Assembly: GCA_937901915.1 (NCBI GenBank)
Contig: CALGUD010000109.1
Location: forward strand, 1 to 12,811
Reading direction: 5' to 3'
Length of the DNA stretch: 12,811 nt
Source of the DNA: an uncultured Flavobacteriaceae bacterium
Lineage (GTDB): Bacteria; Bacteroidota; Bacteroidia; Flavobacteriales; Flavobacteriaceae
Below, in pieces: positions 1 through 8,195 of the stretch; within the stretch, counting starts at the first letter, position 1, and every line of letters starts with the position of its first letter. The notes under the pieces were generated by a model. That model worked only from the letters and a program-made list of their open reading frames with translations, made no database searches and was not told the DNA's origin. The translations under genes were made by a program, and so were the position numbers.

Positions 1-1
1 C

Positions 2-622
2 TATGAACCACACCATCAGGAACTCAGGAGGCTTGGACAGGAAAAAGTATTGGGCCAGGTGCGATTAATAGAAGTATCTCTCGGTTATAGTTTAGAAGGA
101 ATTGATCCGGCAGATTGGCACTTGAAAAAAGAAATGTCCGGTGGTGGCCCACTAATGAATTTAGGGGTGTATTGTATACAGGCCGGACGGTATATTTTAG
201 GCGAAGAACCAACTTCTGTAACAGCTCAGTTCGGACCGGTAACAAAAACTGAATTATTCTCAGAGGTAGAAGAATCCGTCACCTGGCAATTAAATTTTCC
301 AAGTGGTACTGTATGTACATCTTCAAGTTCATACATGAGCAATCTTGACCGGCTTTATGCATCGGCAGATAAAGGTTTTTTTGAACTCAGCCCAGCAGTA
401 AGCTATGGACCTTTCAGAGGAAGAAGTAGTGAAAAAGAGTTTAATTTTCCCGTTATCAACCAACAAGCAGCCCAAATGGATGGTATTAGTAGATTACTAT
501 TGAATCATAAACCCCTTCCGAAACATATTAACGGAGAAGAAGGTTATAAGGATATGAAAGTCATTGAAGCAATCTATAAGGCTGCCAATATAAGTAAAAA
601 GGTGCTTGTTAAAGATTCCTAA
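2..622 (+). CDS. Gfo/Idh/MocA family oxidoreductase, 5'-truncated by the window edge
   Basis: This is the C-terminal part of an NAD(P)-dependent sugar or sugar-derivative oxidoreductase. The reading frame is open to the left edge, starting with YEPHHQELRRLGQEKV, and a methionine start need not lie inside the window; the in-frame TTG at 50 is internal. Family features visible are the EPHHQE stretch that follows the Rossmann domain, the DPADWHL segment, and the GGGPLMNLGVYCIQ motif typical of the glucose-fructose oxidoreductase C-terminal domain (the G-x-x-x-D/N-x-G-x-H/Y-x-x-D/Q pattern). The Rossmann domain and catalytic Lys of the EKP motif would lie off the window. The GH3 glucosidase 184 bases downstream on the same strand suggests a carbohydrate-processing locus. 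The exact substrate cannot be read from the sequence. Confidence 0.88.
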   Translation, partial: YEPHHQELRRLGQEKVLGQVRLIEVSLGYSLEGIDPADWHLKKEMSGGGPLMNLGVYCIQAGRYILGEEPTSVTAQFGPVTKTELFSEVEESVTWQLNFPSGTVCTSSSSYMSNLDRLYASADKGFFELSPAVSYGPFRGRSSEKEFNFPVINQQAAQMDGISRLLLNHKPLPKHINGEEGYKDMKVIEAIYKAANISKKVLVKDS

Positions 623-633
623 AGGCAGTGGTT

Positions 634-672
634 AACCTAAAAAAATTAAAAACCCTATCCCCTTAGGTTTTG
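634..672 (+). terminator. Weak terminator-like hairpin after the oxidoreductase gene
   Basis: AACCTAA (634-640) can pair with TTAGGTT (663-669), followed by only a short T run. The loop is 22 bases and the stem is AT-rich, so this is at best a weak terminator. Confidence 0.25.
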
Positions 673-741
673 GAATATAGGATTGTGATTTTAAGCCTAA
701 GAAATATCTTTAACCTTCTCTGGTTGATAGACAGCATATAG

Positions 742-772
742 TTTCGACTATATCCAAAAGATTTTATATTTT
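742..772 (+). promoter_or_regulatory. Putative Bacteroidota promoter for the GH3 gene
   Basis: TTTC (742-745), a 19-base spacer, then TATATTTT (765-772). This resembles the Bacteroidota primary-sigma pattern TTTG-N19/20-TAnnTTTG with one mismatch in each box. It lies about 35 bases before the ATG at 807, a sensible leader length. Confidence 0.4.
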
Positions 773-806
773 CGCTTTTCACTAACCAAAACAAAATTAC
801 ATTCAC

Positions 807-3056
807 ATGAACATATCCAGGTTTCTTTTTATTGCCATTATTCTTATTTCCTTTTTTAATCCCGGAATCTCTTTAGCTCAAACTGATACTTATATAGAAG
901 AAAGAATTGATGGACTACTCTCTAAAATGACTTTGGATGAAAAAATAGGGCAAACTGCTCTCAGAGGAACTTCCAGCAGAACAAAAGTACTGCCTGAAGA
1001 ACTTAAAGAAGCTGTAAAAAAGGGACATATAGGTGCTTTTCTCAATGTGATGAATATTGAATATGTAAACGAACTGCAACGCATAGCCATAGAAGAAAGT
1101 CCGAATGGAATACCTCTCATTTTCGCCAGGGATGTCATACATGGATTTAAAACTATTTTTCCGATTCCACTGGGACTTGCAGCTTCATGGGATCCAGAAA
1201 CTGCAAAAACAGGTGCACGCGTTTCTGCTGTTGAAGCATCTTCAGTTGGAATAAGATGGACGTTTGCCCCTATGCTGGATATAGCAACGGACAGCCGTTG
1301 GGGCCGTATAGCGGAATCTCCCGGTGAAGATCCCTATCTGGCCTCTGTAATGGGAAAAGCCTATGTAGAGGGCTTCCATGGTGATGACCTCAGCGATCCT
1401 ACAAGTATGGCTGCATGTGCAAAACACTTTCTAGGCTACGGTGCAGCTATTGGTGGTAGGGATTATAATACAACCATAATCCATGAAGCAATGCTCCGTA
1501 ATGTATATTTACCTCCCTTTGAGGCAGCCATAGAAGCCGGAGCTCCAACTATAATGTCGTCCTTTAATGAATTAAACGGAATTCCTGCATCAGGCAACAA
1601 ATTTATTTTGAGTGATATTTTAAGGGATGAATGGAAGTTTGAGGGCTTTGTGGTAAGTGACTGGAATTCGGTAACCGAAATGATACCCCATGGTTTTGCT
1701 GCCGATGAAAAACATGCTGCAGAATTAGCCTTCAATGCCGGGTTAGATATGGAAATGACCAGTCAATCCTATGAAAACCACATAAAAGAACTCATTGCCG
1801 AAGGAAAGGTATCTGAGGATCAACTGGATTTTTATGTGAAAAATATATTGAGGGTGAAATTTAAATTAGGGTTATTTCAAAATCCTTATAAACCTGCCGA
1901 TCATGATGGTAATTTATATGCCCCTGATCACCTTGAAAAAGCAAAACAAGCAGCTATAATTAGCTCTGTATTATTAAAAAATAAAAACAATATCTTACCC
2001 TTACAACAGAATGTAAAAATAGCCATGATCGGTCCTTTAGCCGACGCTCCAAGAGAACAACTAGGCACATGGACATTTGATGGTGAAGCAGAACATTCTG
2101 TAACCCCTGCCACTTCTTTTAAAAATAAGAGTGTGACTTTTATACCCGGATTAAAATACAGCAGGGATAAATCTACCGAAGGTTTTAAAGAAGCTATAAC
2201 CGCTTCAAAAAAAGCCGATGTAATTGTATTTATAGGCGGAGAAGAGGCCATACTTTCCGGCGAAGCACACAGCAGGGCAAATATTGATTTACCCGGGGCA
2301 CAGGAACAACTTATAAAAGAACTCTCTAAAACAGGAAAACCTGTTGTATTGGTAATCATGGCTGGAAGGCCTATTACCATAACAAACATTATTGACGATG
2401 TAGATGCAGTATTGATGATGTGGCACCCCGGAACAATGGGTGGACCGGCATTGTATGATATGATTTATGGTGAAAAAGAACCAGGTGGACGATTGCCGGT
2501 AACTTGGCCAAAAACAGCCGGGCAACTACCGCTTTATTACAATCATAAAAATACCGGAAGGCCGGCAGACAGTACATTTGTGCATCTTGATGATATCCCC
2601 GTTGGTGCCTGGCAAAGTTCTTTAGGTAATAATTCACATTACCTGGATGCAGGTTATACTCCTCATTTTCCATTTGGATACGGATTAGGATACACACATT
2701 TTGAATATTCCAATCTAAAACTTTCCAGTGACTCTGTAAGCGCTAATGAAGAGCTTCAAGTGAGCGTGATAGTTAAAAATTCAGGCAATAAAGATGGTGA
2801 TGCAGTAGTACAACTTTATATTCAGGATGTGGTAGGCACTATTACCAGGCCGGTAAAGGAACTAAAAAGGTTTAAAAGAATACATCTTAAAAAAGGTGAG
2901 GAAAAAGAAGTTAGCTTTAGTTTAAACACAAAGGACTTAATGTTTGTAAACAATACAATGAAAAAAGTATTGGAGCCCGGTAAATTTAATCTATGGGTTG
3001 GCCCGGACTCAGCATCGGGAATAAAAACAACTTTTTACCTTAAATCCGGGCATTAA
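807..3056 (+). CDS. bglX: Periplasmic/secreted GH3 beta-glucosidase (BglX-like)
   Basis: A 749-residue glycoside hydrolase family 3 enzyme that removes terminal beta-linked glucose (or a related sugar) from oligosaccharides. Residues 1 to about 25 form a signal peptide (hydrophobic core, cleavage near SLAQ), so it acts outside the cytoplasm. The N-terminal TIM-barrel domain spans about 30-350, with the KHFLGYGAAIGGRDYN substrate-binding motif and the nucleophile Asp285 in GFVVSDWNSV. The alpha/beta sandwich domain is about 395-600 and holds GEAHSRANIDLPGAQEQL (Glu486 region), where the general acid/base of this subfamily is expected. A C-terminal fibronectin-III-like domain covers about 655-735 (NSGNKDGDAVVQLYIQD). 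Length matches E. coli BglX (765). The gene is intact. It follows the oxidoreductase on the same strand but appears to have its own promoter. Substrate range is inferred from family only. Confidence 0.93.
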   Translation: MNISRFLFIAIILISFFNPGISLAQTDTYIEERIDGLLSKMTLDEKIGQTALRGTSSRTKVLPEELKEAVKKGHIGAFLNVMNIEYVNELQRIAIEESPNGIPLIFARDVIHGFKTIFPIPLGLAASWDPETAKTGARVSAVEASSVGIRWTFAPMLDIATDSRWGRIAESPGEDPYLASVMGKAYVEGFHGDDLSDPTSMAACAKHFLGYGAAIGGRDYNTTIIHEAMLRNVYLPPFEAAIEAGAPTIMSSFNELNGIPASGNKFILSDILRDEWKFEGFVVSDWNSVTEMIPHGFAADEKHAAELAFNAGLDMEMTSQSYENHIKELIAEGKVSEDQLDFYVKNILRVKFKLGLFQNPYKPADHDGNLYAPDHLEKAKQAAIISSVLLKNKNNILPLQQNVKIAMIGPLADAPREQLGTWTFDGEAEHSVTPATSFKNKSVTFIPGLKYSRDKSTEGFKEAITASKKADVIVFIGGEEAILSGEAHSRANIDLPGAQEQLIKELSKTGKPVVLVIMAGRPITITNIIDDVDAVLMMWHPGTMGGPALYDMIYGEKEPGGRLPVTWPKTAGQLPLYYNHKNTGRPADSTFVHLDDIPVGAWQSSLGNNSHYLDAGYTPHFPFGYGLGYTHFEYSNLKLSSDSVSANEELQVSVIVKNSGNKDGDAVVQLYIQDVVGTITRPVKELKRFKRIHLKKGEEKEVSFSLNTKDLMFVNNTMKKVLEPGKFNLWVGPDSASGIKTTFYLKSGH

Positions 3057-3124
3057 AAACCGTATTATTTAGTTAAAATATTGCCATTATTTTCCTTTTG
3101 ATATAATTCACACTTTATCTTTAA

Positions 3125-3132
3125 TAAATTTG
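3125..3132 (+). promoter_or_regulatory. -7 box candidate upstream of the antiporter
   Basis: TAAATTTG fits TAnnTTTG exactly. The nearest TTTG upstream is 24 bases away, outside the usual 19-21 spacing, so the -33 element is unclear. It would give a leader of about 95 bases before the ATG at 3232. Confidence 0.35.
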
Positions 3133-3231
3133 TGTAATGAAATACCTAAGTGTTATTTTGTTGTTTTAAACGCCCAAACCTAAAAGCTGATTAACGCCGG
3201 ACACTAACCGCAATTAAATAGAAAGAATACG

Positions 3232-5385
3232 ATGACAGATTTTTTTGAACATTTAATGCATGAATTTGAATTACCATTAAGTAATCCGGTATTAATATTC
3301 TCCTTAATACTCTTAATTATTCTATTGTCCCCCATATTATTAAAGAGACTCAGTATTCCGGGAATTATAGGTTTAATTATATCCGGTGTAATCATTGGCC
3401 CTTACGGACTAAATATACTTGAAAAGAACTCTGCGATTGATCTTTTTTCCACCATTGGATTGCTATATATTATGTTTATTGCCGGATTGGAGTTGGACAT
3501 GAACGAGTTTAAGGCAAACAGAAATAAAAGTTATCTGTTTGGCTTGTTTACCTTTATTTTTCCACTAGGTATTGGCTTTCCGGTGTGCTATTATTTTCTG
3601 GGCTATGACTTTAACGCCAGCTTTTTAACAGCCAGTATGTTTGCTACACATACACTTGTTTCTTACCCCATAGTAAGTAAACTAGGCGTTTCAAAAAATC
3701 AGGCTGTAGCCATTACGGTGGGCGGAACAATCTTAACAGACACTGCAGTACTGATTATTTTAGCTGTTATAATGGGTAATAGTGAAGGCACTCTTAACCA
3801 GGAATTCTGGATCAGGCTAGGTATCTCTCTCGCTATTTTTTCAGCCATTATGTTTTTTGTAATTCCAAAAATAGCGCAATGGTTTTTTAGTAAAATGGAA
3901 AGTGAAAAACACTCCCATTATATTTTTGTTCTGGCTGTAGTTTTCTTTGCAGCTTTTTTAGCTGAAGTAGCTGGTGTAGAGCCTATTATCGGTGCTTTCG
4001 TTGCCGGACTGGCATTAAACAAACTCATACCACATTCTTCGGCTCTGATGAATAGAATAGAATTCATTGGTAATTCTTTGTTTATTCCTTTCTTCCTGAT
4101 AAGTGTGGGAATGCTGGTTGATATAAATGTTATTTTAAGCGGGCCTGAAGCCCTGATCGTGGCCGGTACTCTTTCTGTAGTGGCATTGTTTGGCAAGTGG
4201 ATTGCTGCCTTTTTTACACAATTGATTTTTAAATACACAAAGGCACAGAGACAGCTTATTTTCGGACTTAGTAGTGCTCACGCCGCAGCAACACTCGCAG
4301 TAATCCTTATAGGTTACAAAGCAGGTATTTTGGATGACAATATTCTAAACGGCACCATTATCCTTATTTTGGTTACCTGTATCGTGGCATCGTTTGCTAC
4401 AGAAAAAGCAGCCCGAAAGATTGTTGTTTTTCAGGAAGATGATACTACAGATTTACAAAAGGCTAATGGAATAACCAATGAACATATCCTCTTGCCAATT
4501 GCAAATATGGAAAATATTGATAAACTCCTTGAATTTTCGATTTTTATTAAAGATAAAAAATCGATTAACCCGGTATCCATATTGTCAGTAGTTTCCAATA
4601 ATGAAGAAGCTGAAATAAATATACTTAAAGCGAGAAACAAACTTGAAGAATTTGTAAAGGAAGCATCTGCTTCCGAAACGCTTGTTAATATCATCACTAC
4701 CATTGACCATAATGCTGCCAGCGGTATAAGCCGTATTGCAAAGGAAATAATGGCCGATGTTATTGTTCTGGGATGGCCCCGCCGACCGGGAATATTAGAT
4801 AAGCTTATAGGTGATAAAGTTGATAGTATTTTAAGTAATACAGACAAAACTACCTTTATCTGCCACCTTGAAAAACCACTTGTGTTACATAAAAGGATTT
4901 TTATTGTGGTGCCTCCTTTAGCAGAACGAGAAAATGGTTTTGAATTCTGGTTCGGAAAAACTGTAAAGCTTGCACAGGAATTGAGCATCCCGATTTCATT
5001 ATATTGTGAAACACATACAAAACAGACAATTCAAACTCTTATCAAAAAAACTAAAATGGCTGCCAGCTTTACTATTCATAATTTTGATGATTGGGAAGAT
5101 TTTCTTGTATTGGCAAGGAATATACAAGAAGATGACCTGTTTGTACTTGTATCTGCCAGAAAAGGATCGGCTTCTTATATGGGATTGCTCGAAAAAATTC
5201 CGGCCAAACTGGAAAAACATTTTGCATCAAATAGTCGGCTGGTTATTTATCCGCAGCGCTATGATTTAGACATAAATGAAAATTATGATGATATTTCTGT
5301 AGCTCCTTTAAACAAAGGTATTGAAACAGTACAGAAAATAGGAAAAGAAATTGGAAACATATTTAAAAAAAGTGATAACGAATAG
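3232..5385 (+). CDS. CPA2-type cation:proton antiporter with cytosolic USP-like tail
   Basis: A 717-residue inner-membrane Na+(K+)/H+ exchanger. The first 390 or so residues are a run of about 12 hydrophobic helices of the Na_H_Exchanger fold, beginning around residue 19 (NPVLIFSLILLIILLSP). Visible family signatures are GIIGLIISGVIIGPYGL, FIAGLELDM, and GGTILTDTAVL with Asp170 in the region that carries the transported-ion residues. Residues about 400-717 are hydrophilic and fall into two halves resembling universal-stress-protein domains (HILLPIANMENIDKLLEF, later KRIFIVVPPLAE), a layout common in Bacteroidota antiporters. There is no RCK/TrkA-N signature that I can see. The start ATG is preceded by an A-rich GAAAG stretch. 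It is a single-gene unit between the glucosidase and the PAS gene. Likely role is pH or salt homeostasis; the ion is not determinable. Confidence 0.87.
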   Translation: MTDFFEHLMHEFELPLSNPVLIFSLILLIILLSPILLKRLSIPGIIGLIISGVIIGPYGLNILEKNSAIDLFSTIGLLYIMFIAGLELDMNEFKANRNKSYLFGLFTFIFPLGIGFPVCYYFLGYDFNASFLTASMFATHTLVSYPIVSKLGVSKNQAVAITVGGTILTDTAVLIILAVIMGNSEGTLNQEFWIRLGISLAIFSAIMFFVIPKIAQWFFSKMESEKHSHYIFVLAVVFFAAFLAEVAGVEPIIGAFVAGLALNKLIPHSSALMNRIEFIGNSLFIPFFLISVGMLVDINVILSGPEALIVAGTLSVVALFGKWIAAFFTQLIFKYTKAQRQLIFGLSSAHAAATLAVILIGYKAGILDDNILNGTIILILVTCIVASFATEKAARKIVVFQEDDTTDLQKANGITNEHILLPIANMENIDKLLEFSIFIKDKKSINPVSILSVVSNNEEAEINILKARNKLEEFVKEASASETLVNIITTIDHNAASGISRIAKEIMADVIVLGWPRRPGILDKLIGDKVDSILSNTDKTTFICHLEKPLVLHKRIFIVVPPLAERENGFEFWFGKTVKLAQELSIPISLYCETHTKQTIQTLIKKTKMAASFTIHNFDDWEDFLVLARNIQEDDLFVLVSARKGSASYMGLLEKIPAKLEKHFASNSRLVIYPQRYDLDINENYDDISVAPLNKGIETVQKIGKEIGNIFKKSDNE

Positions 5386-5552
5386 CCATAAAATAATTCA
5401 TTAAGATGATGATAGATTTTCTAATAATCCTTAAAAATTTAAATCTACTATTTACAGGATTACAATTTAATAAGTAAACAAAATCTTACCAATCCATATT
5501 TTTCATATATTTAATACATATTATTTATGCTCCTAATCTAATTAAGTATGAA

Positions 5553-6125
5553 ATGGATACCGAAACCCTAGACAATGTTATTGAAGGTTGCCAGTTAATT
5601 GATTTTGACTGGAAATACATTTACATCAATGATTCTGTGCTCAAACATAGCAAGTATGCCAACAAGAAAGATTTACTCGGACATACAATGATGGAAAAAT
5701 ACCCCGGTATTGAAAACACAAAAATGTTTAAGGTACTGCAAAAATGTATGTCTCAACGTATATCTTCCACCATGGAAAATGAATTTGTTTTTCCTGATAA
5801 GTCCGTAGGATGGTTTGAACTTAAAATACATCCTGTGCCAAAAGGTATATTCATTCTGTCAATTGATATCACTGGTAAGAAACAGGCTGAAATTGAAAAA
5901 AAAGAACATATAAAGTCGCTGGAAAAAATGATGTTCATTACTTCCCATAGAGTAAGACAACCCTTAACAAATATAATCGGCCTAACAGAATTATTAAACA
6001 ATATCAAATTAAGTCAGTCTGATTTAACTCATATTGCTAATAATATGAAAGAGTCCATTGAAGATCTCGATTCCTTTACAAAAGAGCTTTCACAGTTTAT
6101 ATATGAACAGAAAATAGAGAAGTAA
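5553..6125 (+). CDS. PAS domain protein with orphan histidine-kinase H-box
   Basis: A 190-residue cytosolic sensor-like protein. Residues about 1-108 form a PAS domain (GCQLIDFDWKYIYINDSVLKHSKY, ending GIFILSIDITGKK). A short charged linker (KQAEIEKKEHIKSLEKM) leads into a helix with the H-box SHRVRQPLTNIIGL. His132 sits where the phosphoaccepting histidine of a HisKA domain would be. The protein ends about 58 residues later, so the DHp hairpin is present but the HATPase_c domain is absent, and no such domain appears in the other frames downstream. Short PAS plus H-box proteins of this kind occur in flavobacteria. Whether His132 is phosphorylated in trans or is vestigial is unknown. ATG 5553 is chosen because the ATG at 5548 is out of frame and hits a stop after seven codons. 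Confidence 0.8.
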   Translation: MDTETLDNVIEGCQLIDFDWKYIYINDSVLKHSKYANKKDLLGHTMMEKYPGIENTKMFKVLQKCMSQRISSTMENEFVFPDKSVGWFELKIHPVPKGIFILSIDITGKKQAEIEKKEHIKSLEKMMFITSHRVRQPLTNIIGLTELLNNIKLSQSDLTHIANNMKESIEDLDSFTKELSQFIYEQKIEK

Positions 6126-6136
6126 AAAAGCTGAGT

Positions 6137-6168
6137 ATAAAAGTATTTCTGCGTGAAATTACTTTTAT
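6137..6168 (+). terminator. Hairpin after the PAS gene
   Basis: ATAAAAGTATTTC (6137-6149) pairs with GAAATTACTTTTAT (6155-6168) with one bulged T and a five-base loop TGCGT. It begins 12 bases after the stop codon. The following tract is T-poor, so termination strength is uncertain. Confidence 0.5.
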
Positions 6169-6230
6169 TATCTTAAATTAAGGGGATTCAATTTTTTAAA
6201 TAGTAATTCGTAGTGTTAGGAACCCAAAGT

Positions 6231-6290
6231 GGTCAATTATTAAATTAATTTTTAATTTTATGACCGAAAAACACAATTTTTGTTAGTTTG
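6231..6290 (+). promoter_or_regulatory. Putative promoter/operator of the AraC-type gene
   Basis: GGTCA (6231-6235) and TGACC (6261-6265) form an inverted repeat with a 25-base AT-only-like spacer. TTAGTTTG (6283-6290) differs from TAnnTTTG at one base and lies 39 bases before the ATG. The inverted repeat would overlap the -33 region, a position suited to a regulator site. Support is weak and by eye. Confidence 0.3.
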
Positions 6291-6328
6291 CAACGAAAAA
6301 TTCGTCCAAGTACATATATATTGCAAAC

Positions 6329-7051
6329 ATGCTTAAAATTTTACCTCAACAGTTTTATCAGAATCCCGATATTCAAAAAATATTGGTAGACGGGCTTTCA
6401 TGCATGGTTTATAAAAACCTGAAAGAACCTGTATTTCAAAAAGAAGGATATGTCTCTGCACATGCTTTAACAGTAGTTTTAAAAGGTAAATTACGGATAG
6501 AAACTCAGGAAGGCTCTTTTGTTGAAGTCCCTGAGAATAAAATGGTTTTTTTACCTAAAGGCATTTATACCATATCTGATATTGTTCCTTCAACCGCTAA
6601 TTTTGAAGCAATTGTTTATTTTTTTGAAGATGATATTATTGCAGATTTTATAAATTCGTTGAAATTAAAATGTAGCAGAGAAAAACAGGTCTCACATTGT
6701 ATATTACATTATTATGATAATATTAAATTATTCACGGAATCTTTAAGGTCACTCTATTCCAATAATATTAAACCAACACGTGAGCTCACTAAAATGAAGT
6801 TATTTGAATTATTGCATCTTTTAAGGGCTTCACATGATAACGAATGCTTCACATTGGCTTTACTGACCCTTAAAAATAAAGAAAGAAAAAGTCTTCGTGT
6901 TTTTATGAATGATAATTATAGTAAATCATTAAATATTGAAGATTACGCGTATCTAACCGGCAGGTCTGTATCTACTTTCAGAAGGGATTTTAAAGCTCAG
7001 TTTTCCACATCACCCAAGCAATGGCTTATAGATAGGCGATTTCAGGAGTAA
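6329..7051 (+). CDS. AraC-family regulator, truncated after the first helix-turn-helix
   Basis: A 240-residue transcription regulator. Residues 1 to about 120 form a cupin-like ligand or dimerisation domain (GYVSAHALTVVLKGKLRI, ENKMVFLPKGIYTI). A helical linker follows, then the first HTH of an AraC domain at about 205-240 (IEDYAYLTGRSVSTFRRDF, then FSTSPKQWLIDRRF). Family members continue for about 45 more residues with the second HTH (the YLEVGFENLSHFSRAFKK type of segment). Here the frame ends at once with RRFQE and a TAA, and none of the three frames downstream encodes the missing half. The gene is therefore probably a functional remnant at best. It may still bind ligand or dimerise, but normal two-HTH DNA binding is unlikely. 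The scarred region that follows (RHS tip, REP elements) suggests a rearrangement removed the 3' end. Confidence 0.75.
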   Translation: MLKILPQQFYQNPDIQKILVDGLSCMVYKNLKEPVFQKEGYVSAHALTVVLKGKLRIETQEGSFVEVPENKMVFLPKGIYTISDIVPSTANFEAIVYFFEDDIIADFINSLKLKCSREKQVSHCILHYYDNIKLFTESLRSLYSNNIKPTRELTKMKLFELLHLLRASHDNECFTLALLTLKNKERKSLRVFMNDNYSKSLNIEDYAYLTGRSVSTFRRDFKAQFSTSPKQWLIDRRFQE

Positions 7052-7075
7052 GCCGTTTTTTAATATACATTTTCA

Positions 7076-7114
7076 AAAAAAGCATTCAAAAATAAATTTT
7101 ATGGGTGCTTTTTT
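7076..7114 (+). terminator. A/T-rich intrinsic terminator after the AraC-type gene
   Basis: AAAAAAGCA (7076-7084) pairs with TGCTTTTTT (7106-7114), the right arm itself supplying the T run. The 21-base interior can form a further small stem (AAAAT/ATTTT). It starts 24 bases after the stop. Confidence 0.5.
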
Positions 7115-7167
7115 ATTTTCAGTCTATAGCTTCGGTGTTATTAATTGTAAAATTGGGAGTTTTGTTA

Positions 7168-7221
7168 CCCCCGCTGCGCAAAGTTTGACTCCGTCGAATC
7201 TTCGATTTCCTGCCTTTGCGC
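7168..7221. repeat. REP-like palindromic repeat with CCCCCGCT head
   Basis: CCCCCGCT (7168-7175) is directly followed by GCGCAAAG (7176-7183) and, 30 bases on, its exact reverse complement CTTTGCGC (7214-7221). The same CCCCCGCT head precedes the palindromes near the transposase at 8195 and, on the minus strand, at 8923, although the stem sequence here is different. Confidence 0.5.
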
Positions 7222-7232
7222 AATATAATTTT

Positions 7233-7285
7233 TTGTCATTTCGAACACAGTGAGAAACCGAAGGCTCAGCGTAGCTAAATCTTAC
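7233..7285. repeat. Possible dispersed intergenic repeat of flavobacteria
   Basis: The stretch beginning GTCATTTCGAACACAGTGAG resembles the GTCATTTCGAGCGnAGTnGAGAAATCT type of sequence found many times between genes in flavobacterial genomes. This rests on recall; only one copy is in the window. The rest of 7115-7363 shows no gene and no clear promoter. Confidence 0.35.
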
Positions 7286-7991
7286 CTAACCACAATTGGT
7301 TTAATATTAAAATCATATATTTAACATACGTTCTTTTACATAAAACATTAGCAGGCCTTTGGGATGCTCTTACCGAACCGCCATGGAAACACCTCTGATT
7401 ACCGATACGGCTTCCAGGGACAAGAGATGGATAACGAGGTCAAAGGCGAGGGAAACAGCTTAAACTACACCTTTAGGATGCATGACCCGAGGGTGGGGCG
7501 GTTTTTTGCGGTGGATCCGTTGGCAGGTAAATTTCCATGGTGGTCACCATATCAGTTTAGCGGAAATCGGACAATAGATATGATAGAGCTTGAAGGGTTA
7601 GAATATAAATCTGTTAAAGATGATCAAGAATTGAGTTGGGGTGAGCACTTTCGTTTATGGTTAGAAGCAAACTATAATCTTATGACCCCGTTTGGATTTG
7701 AAACTAAAGAAACTTTAGCCTATAAAGAAGCTGCTTTATCAAGTGGAAATAGCACTTATGCCAATGAAGCCATTAAACTTGATAATGAAATGAAGAGGGA
7801 TTATAAAACAACCATGGAGTTAACTAAAGTACATGGTTATGCCATTGTTGGTACTGGTACAGCGTTATATGCTATTCCTGCTGTTATATATGCTGCGCCT
7901 GCTATTAGTGCAGAAGTTGTTCTTTTAGCTGAGTCTGGACCACTTTGGCAAAGTACTTTAGCTAGTTCTTCAACTTGGTTAGGATGGAATT

Positions 7992-8021
7992 CCCCGCTAC
8001 CGCTAGCGTCCACGCTAGTGG
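7992..8021 (+). repeat. REP-like palindrome R1
   Basis: Head CCCCGCTA followed by CCGCTAGCGT (8000-8009), CC, and ACGCTAGTGG (8012-8021). The arms are 10 bp with a single G-T mismatch. It lies inside the RHS frame. Confidence 0.75.
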
Positions 8022-8041
8022 CATTTAAGTATATTGAAAGG

Positions 8042-8070
8042 CCCACTACCGCTAGCCTCTTGGCTAGTGG
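8042..8070 (+). repeat. REP-like palindrome R2
   Basis: Head CCCACTA, then CCGCTAGCC (8049-8057), loop TCTT, and GGCTAGTGG (8062-8070). Arms are 9 bp with one mismatch. Same orientation as R1, 49 bases further on. Confidence 0.75.
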
Positions 8071-8072
8071 CA

Positions 8073-8195
8073 TCATAGCTTAGACAAGCCAAGTAGATAT
8101 CCATCACTATCTATTTGTAATACAGTTTGGTCGTCTTGATAGTTTCGGGCACTACTATATTTCCAATCTATTGGGTCTGTAACAAAACCAGCTTC
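8073..8195 (-). pseudogene. Fragment of a second RAYT: last 40 codons
   Basis: Read on the minus strand, this segment encodes the same last 40 residues as the intact transposase (EAGFVTDPIDWKYSSARNYQ and onward to LLGLSKL) and a TGA stop. It begins exactly where the head of palindrome R3 ends, so everything upstream of codon 151 is missing. It is a broken copy that cannot be expressed on its own. Confidence 0.85.

Larger units (their letters stand above)
7364..8083 (+). pseudogene. Orphan RHS-repeat tip, toxin end lost
   Basis: This frame holds the 3' end of an RHS/polymorphic-toxin gene without the large RHS shell. Residues 1-81 are the RHS-associated core: YRYGFQGQEMDNEVKGEGNS, then DPRVGRFFAVDPL (41-53), then SPYQFSGNRTIDMIELEGLE. 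The homology begins with FGMLLPNRHG just before the ATG, and a TAG lies only five codons upstream, so the gene is broken at about 7350. A variable region follows, with a hydrophobic stretch at about 157-188 (GYAIVGTGTALYAIPAVIYA) of the kind that sits before RHS toxin domains. From about residue 211 the frame runs into two REP-like palindromes, which encode SPLPLASTLVA and PTTASLLASGIIA. No toxin domain or immunity gene is visible. Intact ones lie elsewhere, or the toxin was replaced by the transposase unit. Confidence 0.8.

Noticed and set aside
1928..2389. 153-codon minus-strand frame inside the GH3 gene
   Set aside because: It is a frame shadow of a well-conserved coding sequence, with Ser/Ala/Pro-rich composition typical of antisense frames.
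4431..4988. 185-codon minus-strand frame inside the antiporter gene
   Set aside because: It is an antisense shadow of the cytosolic tail; no domain, leader or promoter is visible.
6126..6328. Missing ATPase domain of the PAS protein hidden by a frameshift
   Set aside because: None of the three frames after the stop codon encodes N-box or G-box motifs; the region is short, AT-rich and holds a hairpin.
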